NCBI RefSeq assembly: GCF_047495875.1
Contig: NC_092466.1
Span: 14,380,561 to 14,444,560, forward strand
Length of the DNA: 64,000 nucleotides
Reading direction: 5' to 3'
Source of the DNA: Pithys albifrons albifrons
Taxonomy: Eukaryota; Chordata; Aves; Passeriformes; Thamnophilidae
Shown: piece after piece, positions 38,331 to 51,900 of the stretch
Position numbering within the stretch: the stretch's first letter is position 1
Layout of the letters: every line of letters begins with the position of its first letter
Program-made: the position numbers and the translations under genes
Notes under the pieces: model-generated
Told to the model about the DNA's origin: nothing
Seen by the model: the letters and a program-made list of their open reading frames with translations, nothing else
The model's database searches: none

Positions 38331-39110
38331 CTGGGTTTGGGCGCAGCGTCTGCAGGGCAGGATCCGGAAAGCTGGATCGCGCTGCTGGATGGGGGTGTTG
38401 CGCACACAGGGAAAGACGCTGGGGCTGGGTGCTGAGTCCACAGGAGGGATCTGGGGTGTTGGGTGAGGGTGTTCAGTCCCTTGGTAAGGCCTCGGGTGCT
38501 GGTCTTGGTCTGCAGGCAGAGTTTGGGGTGCGGATTGGAGTGCTGAATCTGCATACAGGATCTGGGGTGCTGCGTACGGGTGCTGCGCACACAGGCAGGG
38601 TCAGAGGTGCTGAGTCTCGGTTTGGATCCACAGGAGGATTAGGGGTGCTGGGTCCAGGTGCTGAATGCATAGGCAGTGTTGGGGGTGTTGGATCTGAAGA
38701 GCTGGGTCTTAGTGGGGTTCTGCAAGCAGGATTGGTGGTGCTGGATCTGTGTGCTTGGGTGCTGGGTTAGGGTGCTGAGTCCACAGGCAGAATCTGGGGT
38801 GCTGGATCCGAGGTGTTGGGTCAGGGTCTCTTGATAGCGCCTGGGGTGCCGCTTCTGGGTCTGCAGGCAGCATTTGCAGTGCTGGATCTGGGTGCTGAGT
38901 CCACAGGCAAGGTCTTGGTTCACAGTAGTGGGTTTGGGGTTCTGGGTCTTGATCTGGGTCCACAGGCAGTATTTGGGGTGCTGGGTCTGTGTGCTTGGGT
39001 GCTGGGCCTGGGTTCTAAGTTCACAGGCACCATCTGGGGCGCTGGATCTGGGTATTGAATCCAGAAGCAGGATCCGGGGTGCTCGCTGTGACTGCTGCAC
39101 ACGCAGGTAG
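38300..39110. repeat. Degenerate tandem array, unit about 111-120 nt
   Basis: The anchor GTGCTGAGTCCACAGGCAG, with variants, recurs at 38,431, 38,542, 38,660, 38,774, 38,894 and 39,014, i.e. at spacings of 111, 118, 114, 120 and 120. Each unit also carries a weaker half-unit copy (TCTGCAGGCAG or CCACAGGCAG) and several ATCTGGGGTGCTGG blocks. The plus strand is strongly G-rich and T-rich. The array sits just downstream of the CpG block, in the proposed SEMA4G intron 1. Long ORFs over it on both strands come from the repeat. Confidence 0.85.
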
Positions 39111-42100
39111 GGTCTGTAGAAGGTGGAGCAGAGCTCTGACCTGCTGGGGTTGAAGTCCAGGGAATGATGCCTTGGGGGAAAACAAGAGAGCAGAGCCTTG
39201 GAGGCAGGATGGAGAGGAGTTCAGGGTAGGTCTGATGCAGGTGAGAATTTGGGGGTGATGAGAGGGAAGGGAGGTGGGATATGCTGGTTCTGGTGGCAGT
39301 GCAGGGAGCTTTCTCTGGGGACAGGTTTGGGGTGTGAGTGAAATGGGGCTGGGGGACCTGGGTAGGAGTGATGGAGGGATGTGCTGAGGGTATAAGGGAA
39401 CGCAATGATGGGAGTTGCAGACAGGGCACCAGCTCCAGAAGGAGAGGGCTGGATCCTGCCTCTCCCTTCTCCAGCTGGCTGAGGGAATTAGGGGTCTGCA
39501 GGGAGGGGAACTGCTGGCAGTGTTTGGGGAGGCTGAGCATTACCTGGGGGGAGCTGGAACAAGGTACTAAACTGGTGCAGGTGGTGCAGTGCAATCCCTG
39601 TCCCCATCTGCTTCGTTTTGGTAATTTCATGGGTGGTCATGGAATGTAGCTTGTCTGAGCCTTGACTGCTTGGGATTCATCTCCTTGGCATGCATTGCTT
39701 TGGGGGCTGGAGATGCCCCTGGGTGAAGCAGACCAGCTTATGCTGGGGACTTCTCCGCATTGGGATTGAGCTGTATCTCTGTGACAATCCAAGGGTAGAA
39801 GGGACCTGCCATGCACCCAGGCAGCACTGGGGTTTGGGGCTCTCTTTGCGCTCTCCATCAGTACCCTTGTGGGCCAGTGACTTGCCCTGGCCTTTAAAAC
39901 TGAGAGCATGAAGTGGGAGGGGGAACCATGAAAAGGCTTTTCAGGTGCCAAGAAAAACAGTCTCCAAAGACAAAGAGGCTTCCCAAAATGGATGAGGAGT
40001 ACAGATTCGCTCAGATGCAGGAAAATTATTAATAACAATAGTGGCATTTTTGGTGCTAGTTCTCCTGCCACTGTGTGCTCTGGCTGCTTTGCCTCCCTCT
40101 GCGGCAGGCACAGGTTGGGACCCCCCCTGGCTGAACCCCAAACCTGGGCAGGATGACCATGATGGCTGTGGTGATGCTGCATTCGTGCCCCACAGGACAG
40201 ATCTCTGCTTCATCTCGGGTTTGGCCAGGTTTGCTCTGCCCGGAGGGGTGAAGGGCAGGGAGCTGCCCCCCAGCAGGAAAGATCCCTATCGTGACTTTGT
40301 TTCTGTGTTGCAACCTGAGGGGGGGGAAAAAAAACCCCAAACCCTGACAACCCTTTCGGTTCCTGCAGATGAGGCTTTGTGTTGCAGGCTTGTTCTCCCC
40401 CACTGCCTTTTCCAACATCCGTTTGAACCTTTCACCACTTTACCCACCAGGAATGCAGAGGGTTTGCCGGAGCTGGGAGGTTTATTCAGCAAATCTGACA
40501 GGTTGTGTACTGGGAAAAAACATCCAGGTGTGCTCAGCAGGGCTGGCAAGGAGGGCTCTGCAGGCACCCTGTACAGGTGGGCAGCAGTAGGTGCAGTGGA
40601 GAGTGGTGCCAGCCTCGCCTGGCCGCCTGTGGGGAATTTCCCTCCCTGTGCTTGCCCTCCGGCTCTGCTTGGCATCTTGACTAGACTTGCTGGGAAGCAG
40701 CTCATGTGATGAGTGGTTTTGGAGGGGAGGGCAGGGCAAGTCTGTTCCAGGGGACCCTCTGCCTCATGGAGTGGAGGGGATGATGCCTCCAGAGCTTTTT
40801 ATACCCCTGCTGAGAAAGCCCCCATCCCCCCACAGTGGTGTGGTGCCTGTTCCTGGTCAAAGGTGAGAGCTCCCTGCCTGGCCAGTGCTTTAGGAGGAAA
40901 TACCGCTGCTGCCATCTCTCTCTGCCTGGCTGTGCCACCAGCTCCTGGTGATTTACAACCATGAGGGCTTTGCAATAGCAAGGTCATCACCAAACCCACC
41001 CCTCCTTCCTCTCCGGGCCTGAGTTCTTCTGTTTGGAGATGAAGGAGGCCAAGGGTTTCAGGTACCGTGTTACCGACTGGTGTGAGGGCCGGAATGCAGC
41101 TTGGTGATTCAGGGTGTGCTCCAGGTTCTGCTTTTCTTTTTGCTTAAAAGCTCCCTCCAGGTACAATCCCTCCTCCGTTTCCAGATGGAAGGCTCTTGTT
41201 TGCCTGTTGCAAAGCCCAGCCCATGTAAATAATGTGGGGATCTGATTTTGGGGCAGCAAAACTGGCGGTATGCAAATGACTGTGGGAAAGGCCAGATTCT
41301 ACTGCTTTGTGCTGTGCAGTTTTAAACTCAAAGTTGAATATCAAAATAGGGTTTGACCCCAAACTGGAGCTTTGTTAGAGGGAAAGTAAAGGAAACAAGA
41401 AGAGGTGGTTGAAGCTGCAAGCCCTAAAACTGCTCTTGTCGTCTGGTTTTACTGGATGTTGGAAAAGAAAACAGTTTATCTTCGGAATAAATAAAAGGGA
41501 GAGTGACAGACTTGCAGCAGAAAGCCCCACGTTCATGCCAGAGAAGCTGGGTTGTGCTCCACCTCTTGCCTTGTTCCAAGGGGAACCCAGGTTGTATGTG
41601 ATTCCTGAGCCTCTGTTTCCCCTTGGGAAAGCCCCACACAACGCCAATGGTGGGAACCCCAGGCATTGGCAAGAAACATCTTTGAAACTCAAACCTGGCT
41701 TTGGAAAAAATAAACTGGAAGACAAACCGGCTCTAAACAAATACCCAAGTTAACTCCGTGTCTTTCATTGTATGAGGCCAGTGAAATGAAACACGGTGCA
41801 GCCACAGAGACAAGCAAATGGATTCAGATGCCTCAAAAACCCCTGAAATCTGCTGGCTTTGAGATGTCCTTTTACATTTAAGGTTGGGATTTTTCTCCTT
41901 TTCTTTCTAATTGTTCCTGGGAATTTAATTCTACAATTATTTTGCTGTTTCTGCTGAGGAGACAATCTGCTTCAGCCACAAAGCCTTTGAAGGCTGAATT
42001 GTAGATTGCATCCAGCACTGAGCCACTTGGATGCAGACGCCCCCTCACTGGGAGAATATGCTGTGATGTGGAAGGCTGTCTGTCTGTCTGTCCAGGCTCC

Positions 42101-45100
42101 TGGCAAGTGGTAAAGCTTGTCATGCTGCAAATGAGGCAGGAAAGGATGGAAGATGTAGGAGTTTGGGATGATGTTAGCACTGAGCCTGCCTCTTTCTCAC
42201 TGTGGAGGAGGTGAGAGTCCCAGGGGTCTGCAACGCACATCCTGGGGCTCCATGGCCATACTCTGCCTCCTGCATTGCCTGGATGTGGAGATGTCCTGGT
42301 AGTGGTGAAGTCAGAGCCAGGCCACCGAGTCTTGAGTCTCAGCAGCATCTGGTTTCACTTCCTCGTTGCGGCACAACTCCCCATTGGGCTCTCGGGTGCT
42401 CCTGTACTGAAGGGTCAGCTCAGGGTTGCTGCTATGGGTTTTTCACACGGGAGATATGGGCTGTAAAGGAGAGAAAAGCCATGGGCACTGTGTCCTTGTT
42501 GCTGTCTTGCAAAAGCTGAATGGCCTCCAGCATGTGGGGAATTGCTTCTGCAAGGGGAGATTTGCTGCTCTGTCCAGGGTTTCTGCATCTAGTCTGGCTG
42601 TGGCATCCCTTAGTGCTCATGGTCTCACCACTGAGCTGCAAGCATTTGCCCTTCAGCCTCCCCTTCTTGCACCCTTCCCTCCTGGGGCAGCTCCGAGCAA
42701 GGCTTCTGGAGCCAGACAAAGAACTGTTTCAACTAACAACTGGCATAAGTGGGTTTTCCATTAGGGTGAGCAGTGGAGGAGTGCTCTGTTCTGCCATCCT
42801 GGGCACTGTCCTCTTGCCGTCTGCTTGTGGCATGTCAGGAGCAGCTGGAGCAGAGCTGTCCCTGTGTTTAGCAGGTGGCTTTAAGCAGGTGATGCCAGCC
42901 CATGGCACAGGCTGGAGCAGCTTTCCTTATTTTCTCAGTTGGATTTTTTTGGGTGGGTTTGGATGGGAATGGCTGGAGACCTGTCATGGGGACTTGGCAG
43001 TGAACTCCATCACTGCCTGGCAGCCTCTTTGAACCTCCTGCTCCACATCAGACTCAACCTGATGGAGGAGAGGAACAAGTTCTTGTGAGATTAGTGAAAA
43101 CAGGGAGCTTGGGAGAAGCTAACACACCCTGATCCCTGCAGCCATGCAGGGGGGGACACCATGACTGGTCCCTGCACCTTGTGGGCAGGCAGCATTCCCC
43201 AGAGGAATGCTGCAGGGGGCTGAAGATAAAGTGATGGTGCTAGGGACCAGCAGGGTGAATCTGTTGGAAATTGGGCTGTTGTTAGTTTTATTGCTGGTGG
43301 ATCAGCTTGTCTTTTCGGGGTTGTTTAGCTGTCTGGCTCCCATCAGCACTGGTGCCCCTTAAACTGGCCCACATCCCCTACAATTCTGGCTCACTCCCAT
43401 CCATCACTTTGCTCCTTCCTGTGTCTCCTCCCTGCTGTGACGTTCTGAGATCAAAGCTGGGTGCTCTTCTCTGCCGGATGTCCTGGGCTCTGCTGGTGGC
43501 AGATGGGGGCTGTGCTGTGGGAATTCGAAGGCTGTTCCCATGGCCTGTTGGAACGTGCTGCTTGCCTCCCTGGCTCCATGATGGCTGAGCTCTGCGTGGG
43601 GGCTTTGCACTGGGAACAGGGCAGGATGCTCCGTGAGAAGAGCTGATGTTGGAGCTCTTCCTCCCCTCCTCTGTGCCCAAATCCCAAATTTGGGTAAGGG
43701 AGATGTATATCTGCTTCCTGAATCGTGGAAGCTCTAGTGTGTGTCTGCTGAAGCACCTCAGGGTCAAGCACGGTTTTGTTTAAAGAAAGCAGCTAAAATA
43801 AACCCAGCAAGGGGCTCCCAGAAGGTCACTGTGCTCTTTCCCTCCCCAACCCGGCATGGATCCCCTCTTCCCGGAGGCCTTTCAGCAAGTTCACTTTTTT
43901 TTTTCGCTGTTGCTGACAAAAATCCTGGCTGGTTGAGAAATATCTGTGCAGCAGCGCCAGCCCAGTCCCACGGGTCAAATCCTGCCCCTGCAAATCTGTG
44001 CCGGGAACAGTGGCTCGTCTTGGGCTGGCCTTTGGGGATGCTGCCAAGGGGAACCCATGTCCTCCCAGGGCAGCCCAGGCACGAGGCCATGAGCAAGCTC
44101 CTCAAATGGATGGGTGGACAGATGCACATCATTGGCTTGAGATGGATCTGATGTTTTATCATTTGCTGGTTGAGCTCTGCAGCATAAGCAAAGTGCTGGA
44201 AGTTCGTCAAGGGCTGAATTAAAGTTGCCTGGCAACCTCCATCCTGTCTCCTCTTCCTGCATCTCACAGGATTTCCCACCCAAGGTCTGCCGCCTCCGGG
44301 GAAGGGGGGCCCAAAATGCATTGCGCTTGCAGCCAGGCCGGTGCCAGGCTTGCCTCTCATCCCTGGATGCCTTCTTTCCCATAACTCATTGGCTGTTCCC
44401 ACGCCTTGGAGCTCGGAGCCTTTCCCCCAGCCCACACCAGGAATGGGTCGGACTGTCTTGGCTGAACCTGACAACTCATGTTGGTCCCTGGAGGGGTAAA
44501 ACAGTGCAGAGCCAGTGGGAATGAGACAGGGGGAGTGAGTGGTGGGGAAAGCTGAGGGGGCTGCAGTGTTATGTGCCAGGCTTGGCCCCAGTGAGTAAAG
44601 TCGAGTCAGCTGCATGGGGTTTGTAGTGCCTGGGCTGGGCTACTATGAAAAAGCCAAGTGTAAATGGTGTCTTCTGGTGCAGTCCCTGATGGGGCTTTGA
44701 TAAGGCTGTTTTGCAAGCCCATAACCCGGAGGAGACCCAGTAGAAATCTCTGCCTCCCACTGTGAAGTGAGCAGTGCTTAGTCTATATTGCTAAGGGGAG
44801 CAGCCCATGAGAGGGGAGAAATGTCCAGCAGCCATTCCAGAAGCTTGCTTGGGCTTTTCTGCATCTTGGTGGAGCAACCATAACCTGTTTAGGGAGTGGT
44901 GAGATGGGAAAGAGTCTCATCCCACTCTGCAAATCAGTCCTGCCATCCAGAATGGATGCTGGGGGTAAGCTGAAGTGCTACTCCCACCTGGCATTTCCAT
45001 TCTTTCTTCTAAGTTCCTTTGAAATTAAAAAGCTGGCATAATTTTTAGCTGTGCTGCTGAGGAAACAGCCATGAGGGGCCAGCCCATAAGACCCCATCTG

Positions 45101-47660
45101 AGTCTTTCCTTGTTTGCCAGCCCCAGAGACAGTGCAGCTTCCTTGCTCTGCAGCTTGCAGACTGCTTTTGCTCTCAGGTTTTGCTGCCTTGAACTTTGAG
45201 GACCATGGGACAGCAGGAAGGGGCTACCGTGGCCCACAGAAGTTCTGGTGCAGAGGCCATCAAAGCATGTAACAAAGCTGGTCCCTTTGGCCTGTTGCTT
45301 CGGCTGGATCCAGGTTGGTGAGACCTGCCGCTGTGAAATTCACTGATCAAAAGCTTTTTGCTCTTCCAGAGACGCTGGTCATGGGAGTTTTAAGGAGGTG
45401 CTGACTGGGCCAGCCCGTTTGGGTGTGCTGTGCCGGCTGGCTGCCGGTGGGAGGCTGATGCCGGCACAGTCATGCTCACACAGCTTCCGTCATGACCCAG
45501 TAAACCCAGTCAGACCTGACCAGGGCTCCCTCGCTGCCCTGTGTGCTCACCCACGCCTGCACGCCCCCGCCGCCCCACTACTTTCCTGGTATTCCCAAGG
45601 GACCAGCAAACCCATCCCACTGCTGAGAGACGTTGCCTAGGTCTGGCTCCCTGCTGGGAGGTACGGCTGAATCCTGTAGAAGTATTGATAGCCAGTGGTA
45701 GGAGGGTGGGCTTTTGTCTCCGTGGATGTTACATGTTGTGATTAGAACAGCTGGTTCCTGGCTTCGCCCCTGTCGGTGGGTCTGTCATCCCTCTGTCTGG
45801 GTCCTGCCTCCACCATCCTTCTCGTTCAGTGTTGCTGGCCGGGGTGAGACTGGGGTCGGATTTCAGGTCCTATGTCAGCTTCCGCTGTGCTGGGAAGTAG
45901 GTGAGGTACCAAGGGGCTTGCGACCTCACTCCTTGGAGTGGGCTGGGCTTTTCTAGACAGTTTTTCTCTTAAACCCCTGCCTTCATTGGAGCTGCTGCTG
46001 TTTTTCAAGCCTCTCTCTGTCCCTTTTTGTTTCCCTCCCCCAGAGAAAACTCTGTGGCTATCTGTTTCCAGCTTTTCCCCATTTCCCATTGGACTGCTGG
46101 ACTTGAGCAACCCAGCTGCCCCCAGCCCTACTGGTGTGTTCCATGGACCGAGACCTCCTCTGCTTCCTGCCTGGGCCCTTGGCTTCGCCCAGAGCTTACA
46201 ACTTGCACTCTAACAAGGGGGAAATGATGAGTTTGGGGGTGTTTGGTGAAGCTGCAGCCCAGGGTGATGACCTGAGGGGAGCCAAGGATGGTTTCAGTTC
46301 CTTCTAGTTTCTTCTCCCCAGTACTAGGTATGAAAAATAAAAACTTGAAAATAAAAAAAATAGGGAAGCTTGAAACAGCCCTTCCCTTTCAGTAAAACAT
46401 TAACTGGTGCTTACAACGTAACTGATTAAGTGTTCTTTAGGACAAAGTTACATCTGATCTCGGGCAAAGGAGTCTTTGGAAATGGGTGTAGTGCTTCCTT
46501 GAAAAAGCGGAGGAGCCCAGCCCTGGCAGCATGGGAGGCTGCTGCCCCCTGCCTGGCTAGGAATCCTGCACGGCCCCCCAGCTTAATGAGTTACTTTTGT
46601 TTTCCTCTCCTTGTGCTGGCTCGGTGCTCACGATGGTTAAATGTTACCTGGGGCTGGCTTACAGCACAGTGCTTGCTTGCCCTGTGATAAGCACCATCCC
46701 TGCCTCCCTGCCCAGCCATGCTCCCGGCTCCAATCCCCGTCACATCAGGAGCCAAGCAGCAGGCAAAGTTCAGGGATTGTTTGTCCTGGACAGATAAGGC
46801 AGGGACGTCTGGCAGCATGTAGGGCTGTTACTTGTTTGTTAGCGATTGTTCTTTGCCTTGTCATAAGAATATTTATGCTCCCCTCTGCTTTCCCATCCCA
46901 GGTCCAGCAACTCTTGTGGCTTACTCATGATTCCAGGCTCGTGTCCCCATCTGGAGGCCTGGGGGAAGGGTCCCTGCAGGTGGCCCTCCTCCCACTGGCA
47001 GAATGGAGAGGTGTCAGCATAGGGCTGGATGAGGTGCTTTGGTGCTCCAGGCACACCTGCCATTTGCTTTGCCCACAAAGCTTGGTGGGTTTGGCTCATG
47101 CTAGACAGGATGCCACCAAAGCAACTGCTTTCTCGTTGAGCTTCATCTGCACTCACTTGCCTTGCCTTGTCATGCCAGGCCCATTGTTCATGAGCAGACC
47201 CTCGGTCTGGACAGGGCTTGTCCCATAAATAGGAATTATTTGGAAGGAGGATGCTCTGGGATCTGCACCCCATGGAGTTCAGTTGCACAGGCAGTACCTT
47301 GCCTGCACCCAGGTTTGGGTGCTCTTTGGGCACCGTGTGGTTCCTGGCAGGGCAGTGAGACAGCAGGGAGCAAGGGGACACATCTCCCACCTGCCTCATT
47401 CCTGGAATGCTCTGGGGCATTGGTCAGTGCAGGTGTGAGGTCTGGGTCTGAATCACCTTGAGGGAATCAGCATTTTGATGCAAGCTTCAGAACTATGGCT
47501 GAATCCACATTCAGCCTCTCGCTTTTCCTTTTCAGCCCCAAAGCCCTTTTCACTTTGGTTTCACACTGGTATTACCTCCCCTCTACCTGAGATACAGGAA
47601 AATATTTGCTTCAGGCTTATTGTCTGCAGCGAGCGTGTCTGAGCAGCTTCTCTACAGGGC
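39111..47660. other. Proposed SEMA4G intron 1, no coding signal recognised
   Basis: GC-rich sequence with many chance ORFs on both strands. None has an ATG-initiated, spliced or family-like pattern. A cluster of FOX, octamer and HNF4-like motifs lies at 41,224-41,337. If the CpG-block promoter is wrong, this is intergenic DNA. Confidence 0.5.
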
Positions 47661-47669
47661 CAGGTGATT

Positions 47670-47733
<64 letters not shown>
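47670..47733. repeat. GATA tetranucleotide microsatellite
   Basis: About 16 uninterrupted ATAG/GATA units in the proposed SEMA4G intron 1. A pure run of this length is expected to be polymorphic. Confidence 0.97.
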
Positions 47734-47735
<2 letters not shown>

Positions 47736-48707
47736 TTGTAAGCCCCTAAGCAAACATATAGGTGCTTGTTGCTCCTGGGGAGCTCTCTGGCTCAGAGATA
47801 GCCAGTTGTCTCTTAATGCCTGTGAGATGAACTGGTGGCTTTGCTCCTAGTGCAGCTGGGAGAGTTAGGGGGCTGTTCGTGAAAGTGAGTGCCGAAGAAG
47901 ATGCTGAGCTTCAAGGCAGCTTGGGATAAAAGAAAAACTGAAATCTCATGGGAAAACACTCGGGGGAAAAACTGTTTCCACTTGGAAAGACTTGATGCCA
48001 AACAGTTCCTTCATGGGTTTTCCTTCACCTTGTGTCACTGCATGCCTGAAGCATCCTTCCTCATACCTCTGTCCTCAGGAGTCTCGTCATTTCAGAAGGG
48101 ACAAAACTGGGGACAAGTATCTTGCATGGCAGGAGACAGCCAGCTGGGGTTTTGGGAAGGAACAGAGACCCCCACCACTGCTCATCCTGCTGCTCTGGGG
48201 AGCAGGAGTTGGGGTACCTTGGCCCTAAGCTCCACTCTCTGCTTTTGGGGGCAAATGTGCCTGCCATTTGGGTGTGAAATGCAATGGGGGATCAGCCGGG
48301 TCTGCCAAAGGATAGCCTTCTGTCAGGGGGAGCTGGAGGAGCAGAAGGCTGGAAGCAAAGGAGGGAGTAGCCCAAAGGAGACCTGGAGGAAAATGAGCCT
48401 CTGAGCAGCTGACCCAAGCACTCAGCAAGCAACTGCCCCTGCTGTGCACAGAGGGCTTCCCAGGGGAATGCTGCAGAGGCTCACTCCACTCAAACTCCCC
48501 TCAATGCCCTGTGCTAGCTGCAGGCTCAACACCTTGTGCCATGCCTTAATTTCCCCTTTGGCAAATGAGGGTTTGTTTTTCCCTGAAGCTATCCCCAGTC
48601 TGAGGCTGTGCCTGTTCAAGCATCCATGCAACTTTGCAGTTGGCTGCTTCCCTAGCTAGCTTGCTTGTGAGGTGCAAGGGTGTCTGACTCAGTGTTCTGT
48701 GTTTCAG

Positions 48708-48948
48708 GAGGGTTTGGTGGCCATCCCTGTCCCAGGGAGCTGGAGAGTTCGTCCCGAGGATCAGCTGTGCTGGCCTGGCGGCAGTGGCTTGGGCAGCTGC
48801 CCTTGCCAAAAGAGCAGGAAGATGAGTGGAGGTACGGCACATCTCCTGACGACTCTCTTCATGGCAGTGGTGGCAGCAGTGGGATACCCATCACGGCGGT
48901 CTGCCACTGACCTGGATGCCACCCCCAGAACAACAGTCACCTTTGAAG
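48708..48948 (+). CDS. SEMA4G: SEMA4G first coding exon (5' UTR 48708-48821, start ATG 48822)
   Basis: The acceptor TTCTGTGTTTCAG ends at 48,707, so transcription starts further upstream. The ATG at 48,822 follows AAG and opens [20 protein letters not shown], a signal peptide. The reading frame is open upstream to the acceptor but has no ATG there. The donor is GAAG|GTAAGG and the exon ends in phase 1. Confidence 0.85.
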
Positions 48949-51900
48949 GTAAGGGTCTGTGGGTCCTGGTGGCAGCAGTGAGGTTTGGGATCTTGCTGGC
49001 ACTGGCCTTGGTGCATTGTGACTGCATCTAGTCTTTGCCACTCTGCTGGAGCAGGTGGCTCAGCATGGAGTGGTGGCTACAAGGGGGCCTCTGATTCCCT
49101 GCACTCCCGAAATTGGGTTCCCCATAGCTGTCTGGCACTGGGTGCCCCAAGGAGTGGAGCACGACAAAGTCATCTCTCCAAAAGCCAGAGTGGGATAAGG
49201 ATATGCAGGGAGCCCAGGGAGCCAGCCTTGGCCAGACCCTGGCCCTGCCCAGCAGCCCTTGGAGGGTGTCCTGAGCTGGGCATCACACATGGGTTGGGCT
49301 CTCATGGCCCAAGTAGTCAGCAAGCTTTCTTCCATGATTTTCTCTAATGGTCAATGGGCTCTTGGCTTCCAGCCTCTGTGGTGTCAGCAAGCTCAGCAGT
49401 GTCATTGTCACTTGGGTATCCACACAACTTCATTGACCTCACTAGTGAAGGTCAACTCACCAATCGGTGGGAGCGAGTTTCATTAGCAGCTGGGGTTCCC
49501 CTTTCTCTCCAGGCAGTACCTCCTTTTTTGGTAGGAGGAAGTAATTACCTTTGCAGATGCCTCATGAGGTTTTCTCTTCCTGCTACGGAAGGGTCCAAGT
49601 CTGGTTTGGGTTCCTGGCCAGGGCTGAATCCCACCTCATACTTCTTAGCACTCCAAATTGTATGTATTTTTTGGCTTGGTGGGCAGGAGTCCCTATCCTC
49701 ACTGCAGGAGTCCTTCTCTTCCATGGCAGTTTGGGTTCAGGTTTTTTTATCCTTCCCTTTGGGCTGGCTGGGCTCGATTCAGAGCCAGGGTCACTGCTGG
49801 CATATTTTTGCTTCCTCCAGCAATTTCCCATACACCATGGCAGATCTGTACTGGGCATGGACATTCCAGTTCCCACCCCTGAGCTGTGCTTTAATTAGCG
49901 GGGAAAAATTTCCGCAGTGAGCTTGAGCCGAATTAGTGCTTTTTGCCTCCTACCAAGCCTCCTCTCTTCTTTTCCTCCTGCTGTAACTGCTGGCATCCAG
50001 CACTGTCTGCCTGATAACCTCAGTGGGTGTCCTCTCACCCACTTCTAGCTCCATCCTCTTGTCTTTTCCCAGTGGCTCGTGCCATGCCTGCCCCGGGGTC
50101 CCCTCTCAGACCCCTGTTCCCTTTGCAGAGCTGTCAGGTGTCCGGCGCTTCAACGCGCACACCCTCAACTACAGCACCCTGCTGCTGGAGGACGACCGGG
50201 GGATCCTCTACGTGGGCGCCAGGGGAGCCATCTTCGCCCTCAACTCCAGTGACGTGGCTGACGGCTCCCACCGCACGGTGAGCCTGGCCTCTGCCTGCCA
50301 CTGGCTGGTTGTCCATTCCTGTTCCACGCTGCCTGAGCCCTGTCCAAATTGTGGCCATGCTATCCCTGCTCATCCTCCCAATCTCCATCTCAGGTCTTGC
50401 CTGGAGGTGATGTCTCCAGGTCTGTCCCCAGATCTCCTGTGGGTGCCTGGTCCTAATTCCCAGCCAGGCAGTGTGGAGATAGCAGTGGGAGACATCCCCA
50501 AACTCAGAGCTGCCTGCTTCAGGGATACCCCAGTAGAGCAAGGGGCAGGGGAAAGATCGCAGGGAAGGATACCCCAAAATCCTCTAGGCTCCTGCAGTTC
50601 TCTGGGGTGTCTGACCAAAGGTGTGGGTGTGGGACTGCTGTCACCCAGGGTTGGTTGGATGTGTGCAGGGTGCCATCTTTTGCTCTGAGCAACCATCCAC
50701 TCTCTAAATAAGAGGATTTCATCTGATGGCTCTGACAGAGGTTGGAGCCTACAGAGACAGGGGGACCATGCAGTGGTGGGGATCACACAGTAGCAGTCTC
50801 TCTTCCCCTTGCAGATCCACTGGGAAGCCTCTCCGGAGAAGCAAATGGACTGCCAGCAGAAGGGCAAAAACAACAAGGTAGAGCGAGTGGGTGGGTGCTG
50901 GGGAGGCTGCTGTTGCTTTCCCTGGTTTGTAATGCCTATACTCCCCCTCCGCAGACTGAGTGCTTCAACCATGTGCGGTTTCTGCAGCGGCTGAACAGCA
51001 CCCACCTCTATGCCTGTGGGACCTATGCCTTCCACCCACTCTGTGCTGCCATTGTGAGTACCACTCAGCACCACAGCTGTCACCTGGCCCCTGCCACCAT
51101 CACCCTGGGGAGCTGCAGCCCCTGTCCTCAACTACCATCTCACCCTGCAGCCCCACTCATTTTCTGCTCCTGCCCCAGCTTGTGGCAGGGGCAAATGACC
51201 CCTAGGCTGGAGTGAGTAGGTTTGTGGATGCAGCCACCAGGATGCAGATGCCTGAAGTCCCTGCCTTGGCACTGGAGTTGGCCTCTGACCGCATAGTGAC
51301 AGGGCTTGGAGTGGATTGGTGCCATGGGGGGCACATGTGACCTAAGCAGGCTGGGATGTGCCAGCCCTGAAGCTGGCTGGTCCATGGTGCTTGTTGTGCA
51401 GGGTCCCTTCCCACAGCAGGGGCTGCAGAATGGCTGATGGCCAATCGTAAGCATGCCCAGGAAGGGTGACAGTGGTGAGGCTGACTCAGAAACCCCTCCC
51501 TAGGCATTTCCTGGGCCAGGCTGGGAGTCTCCACATGGCTGTGACTCACAGCAAAGCATCCAAGAGCAGCCTTCTTCACTGGCAGTGGAACTCTGACCCC
51601 TTTTCAGTAGTTCCTTGAGTCAACTGTCCTGTGCCCACCTCCCTCCCTGAGCTGAGGGGCAAAGGGGCTTGGGGCCATGTCCCCAGCATATTCAGAGAGC
51701 CCTGGAGAGGCCATGCTTGTTCCCATGCCTGTGCTGCCAGTCTGGTTTGGCCATCGCACATACTGGAAATCAGGCAGAGGAGCTGCCAAGCTGGAAGGGC
51801 CTCATCATTATTTGAAATGCTTTGAACTGCAAACCCCAAAGAAAATAACTCCTGCCATGACAGCGACAGCACCTGGGGCGACCCAGCCCGGCTGAGCAGC

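Noticed and set aside
37721..38770. Long overlapping frames on both strands (289 and 309 codons)
   Set aside because: Stop codons are rare because of high GC and the tandem array; composition is Ala/Arg/Gly or Cys-rich repeat without domains.
38639..39100. 153-codon minus-strand frame with repeated TQHP and ACGLST units
   Set aside because: It is the tandem DNA array read in frame; no start context or splice pattern supports a gene.
38300..39110. Possible CRISPR-like array
   Set aside because: Vertebrate DNA, diverged units without constant-length spacers; it is a minisatellite.
40041..40709. 222-codon frame opening with a signal-peptide-like hydrophobic run
   Set aside because: It starts with GTG, not ATG, has no recognisable domain, and overlaps equally long frames on the other strand.
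43764..44615. 283-codon minus-strand frame
   Set aside because: Low-complexity GC-driven frame without conserved motifs or gene context.
50023..50688. 221-codon frame over a SEMA4G exon
   Set aside because: Only its centre (50,129-50,277) is exon; the rest is intron read-through.
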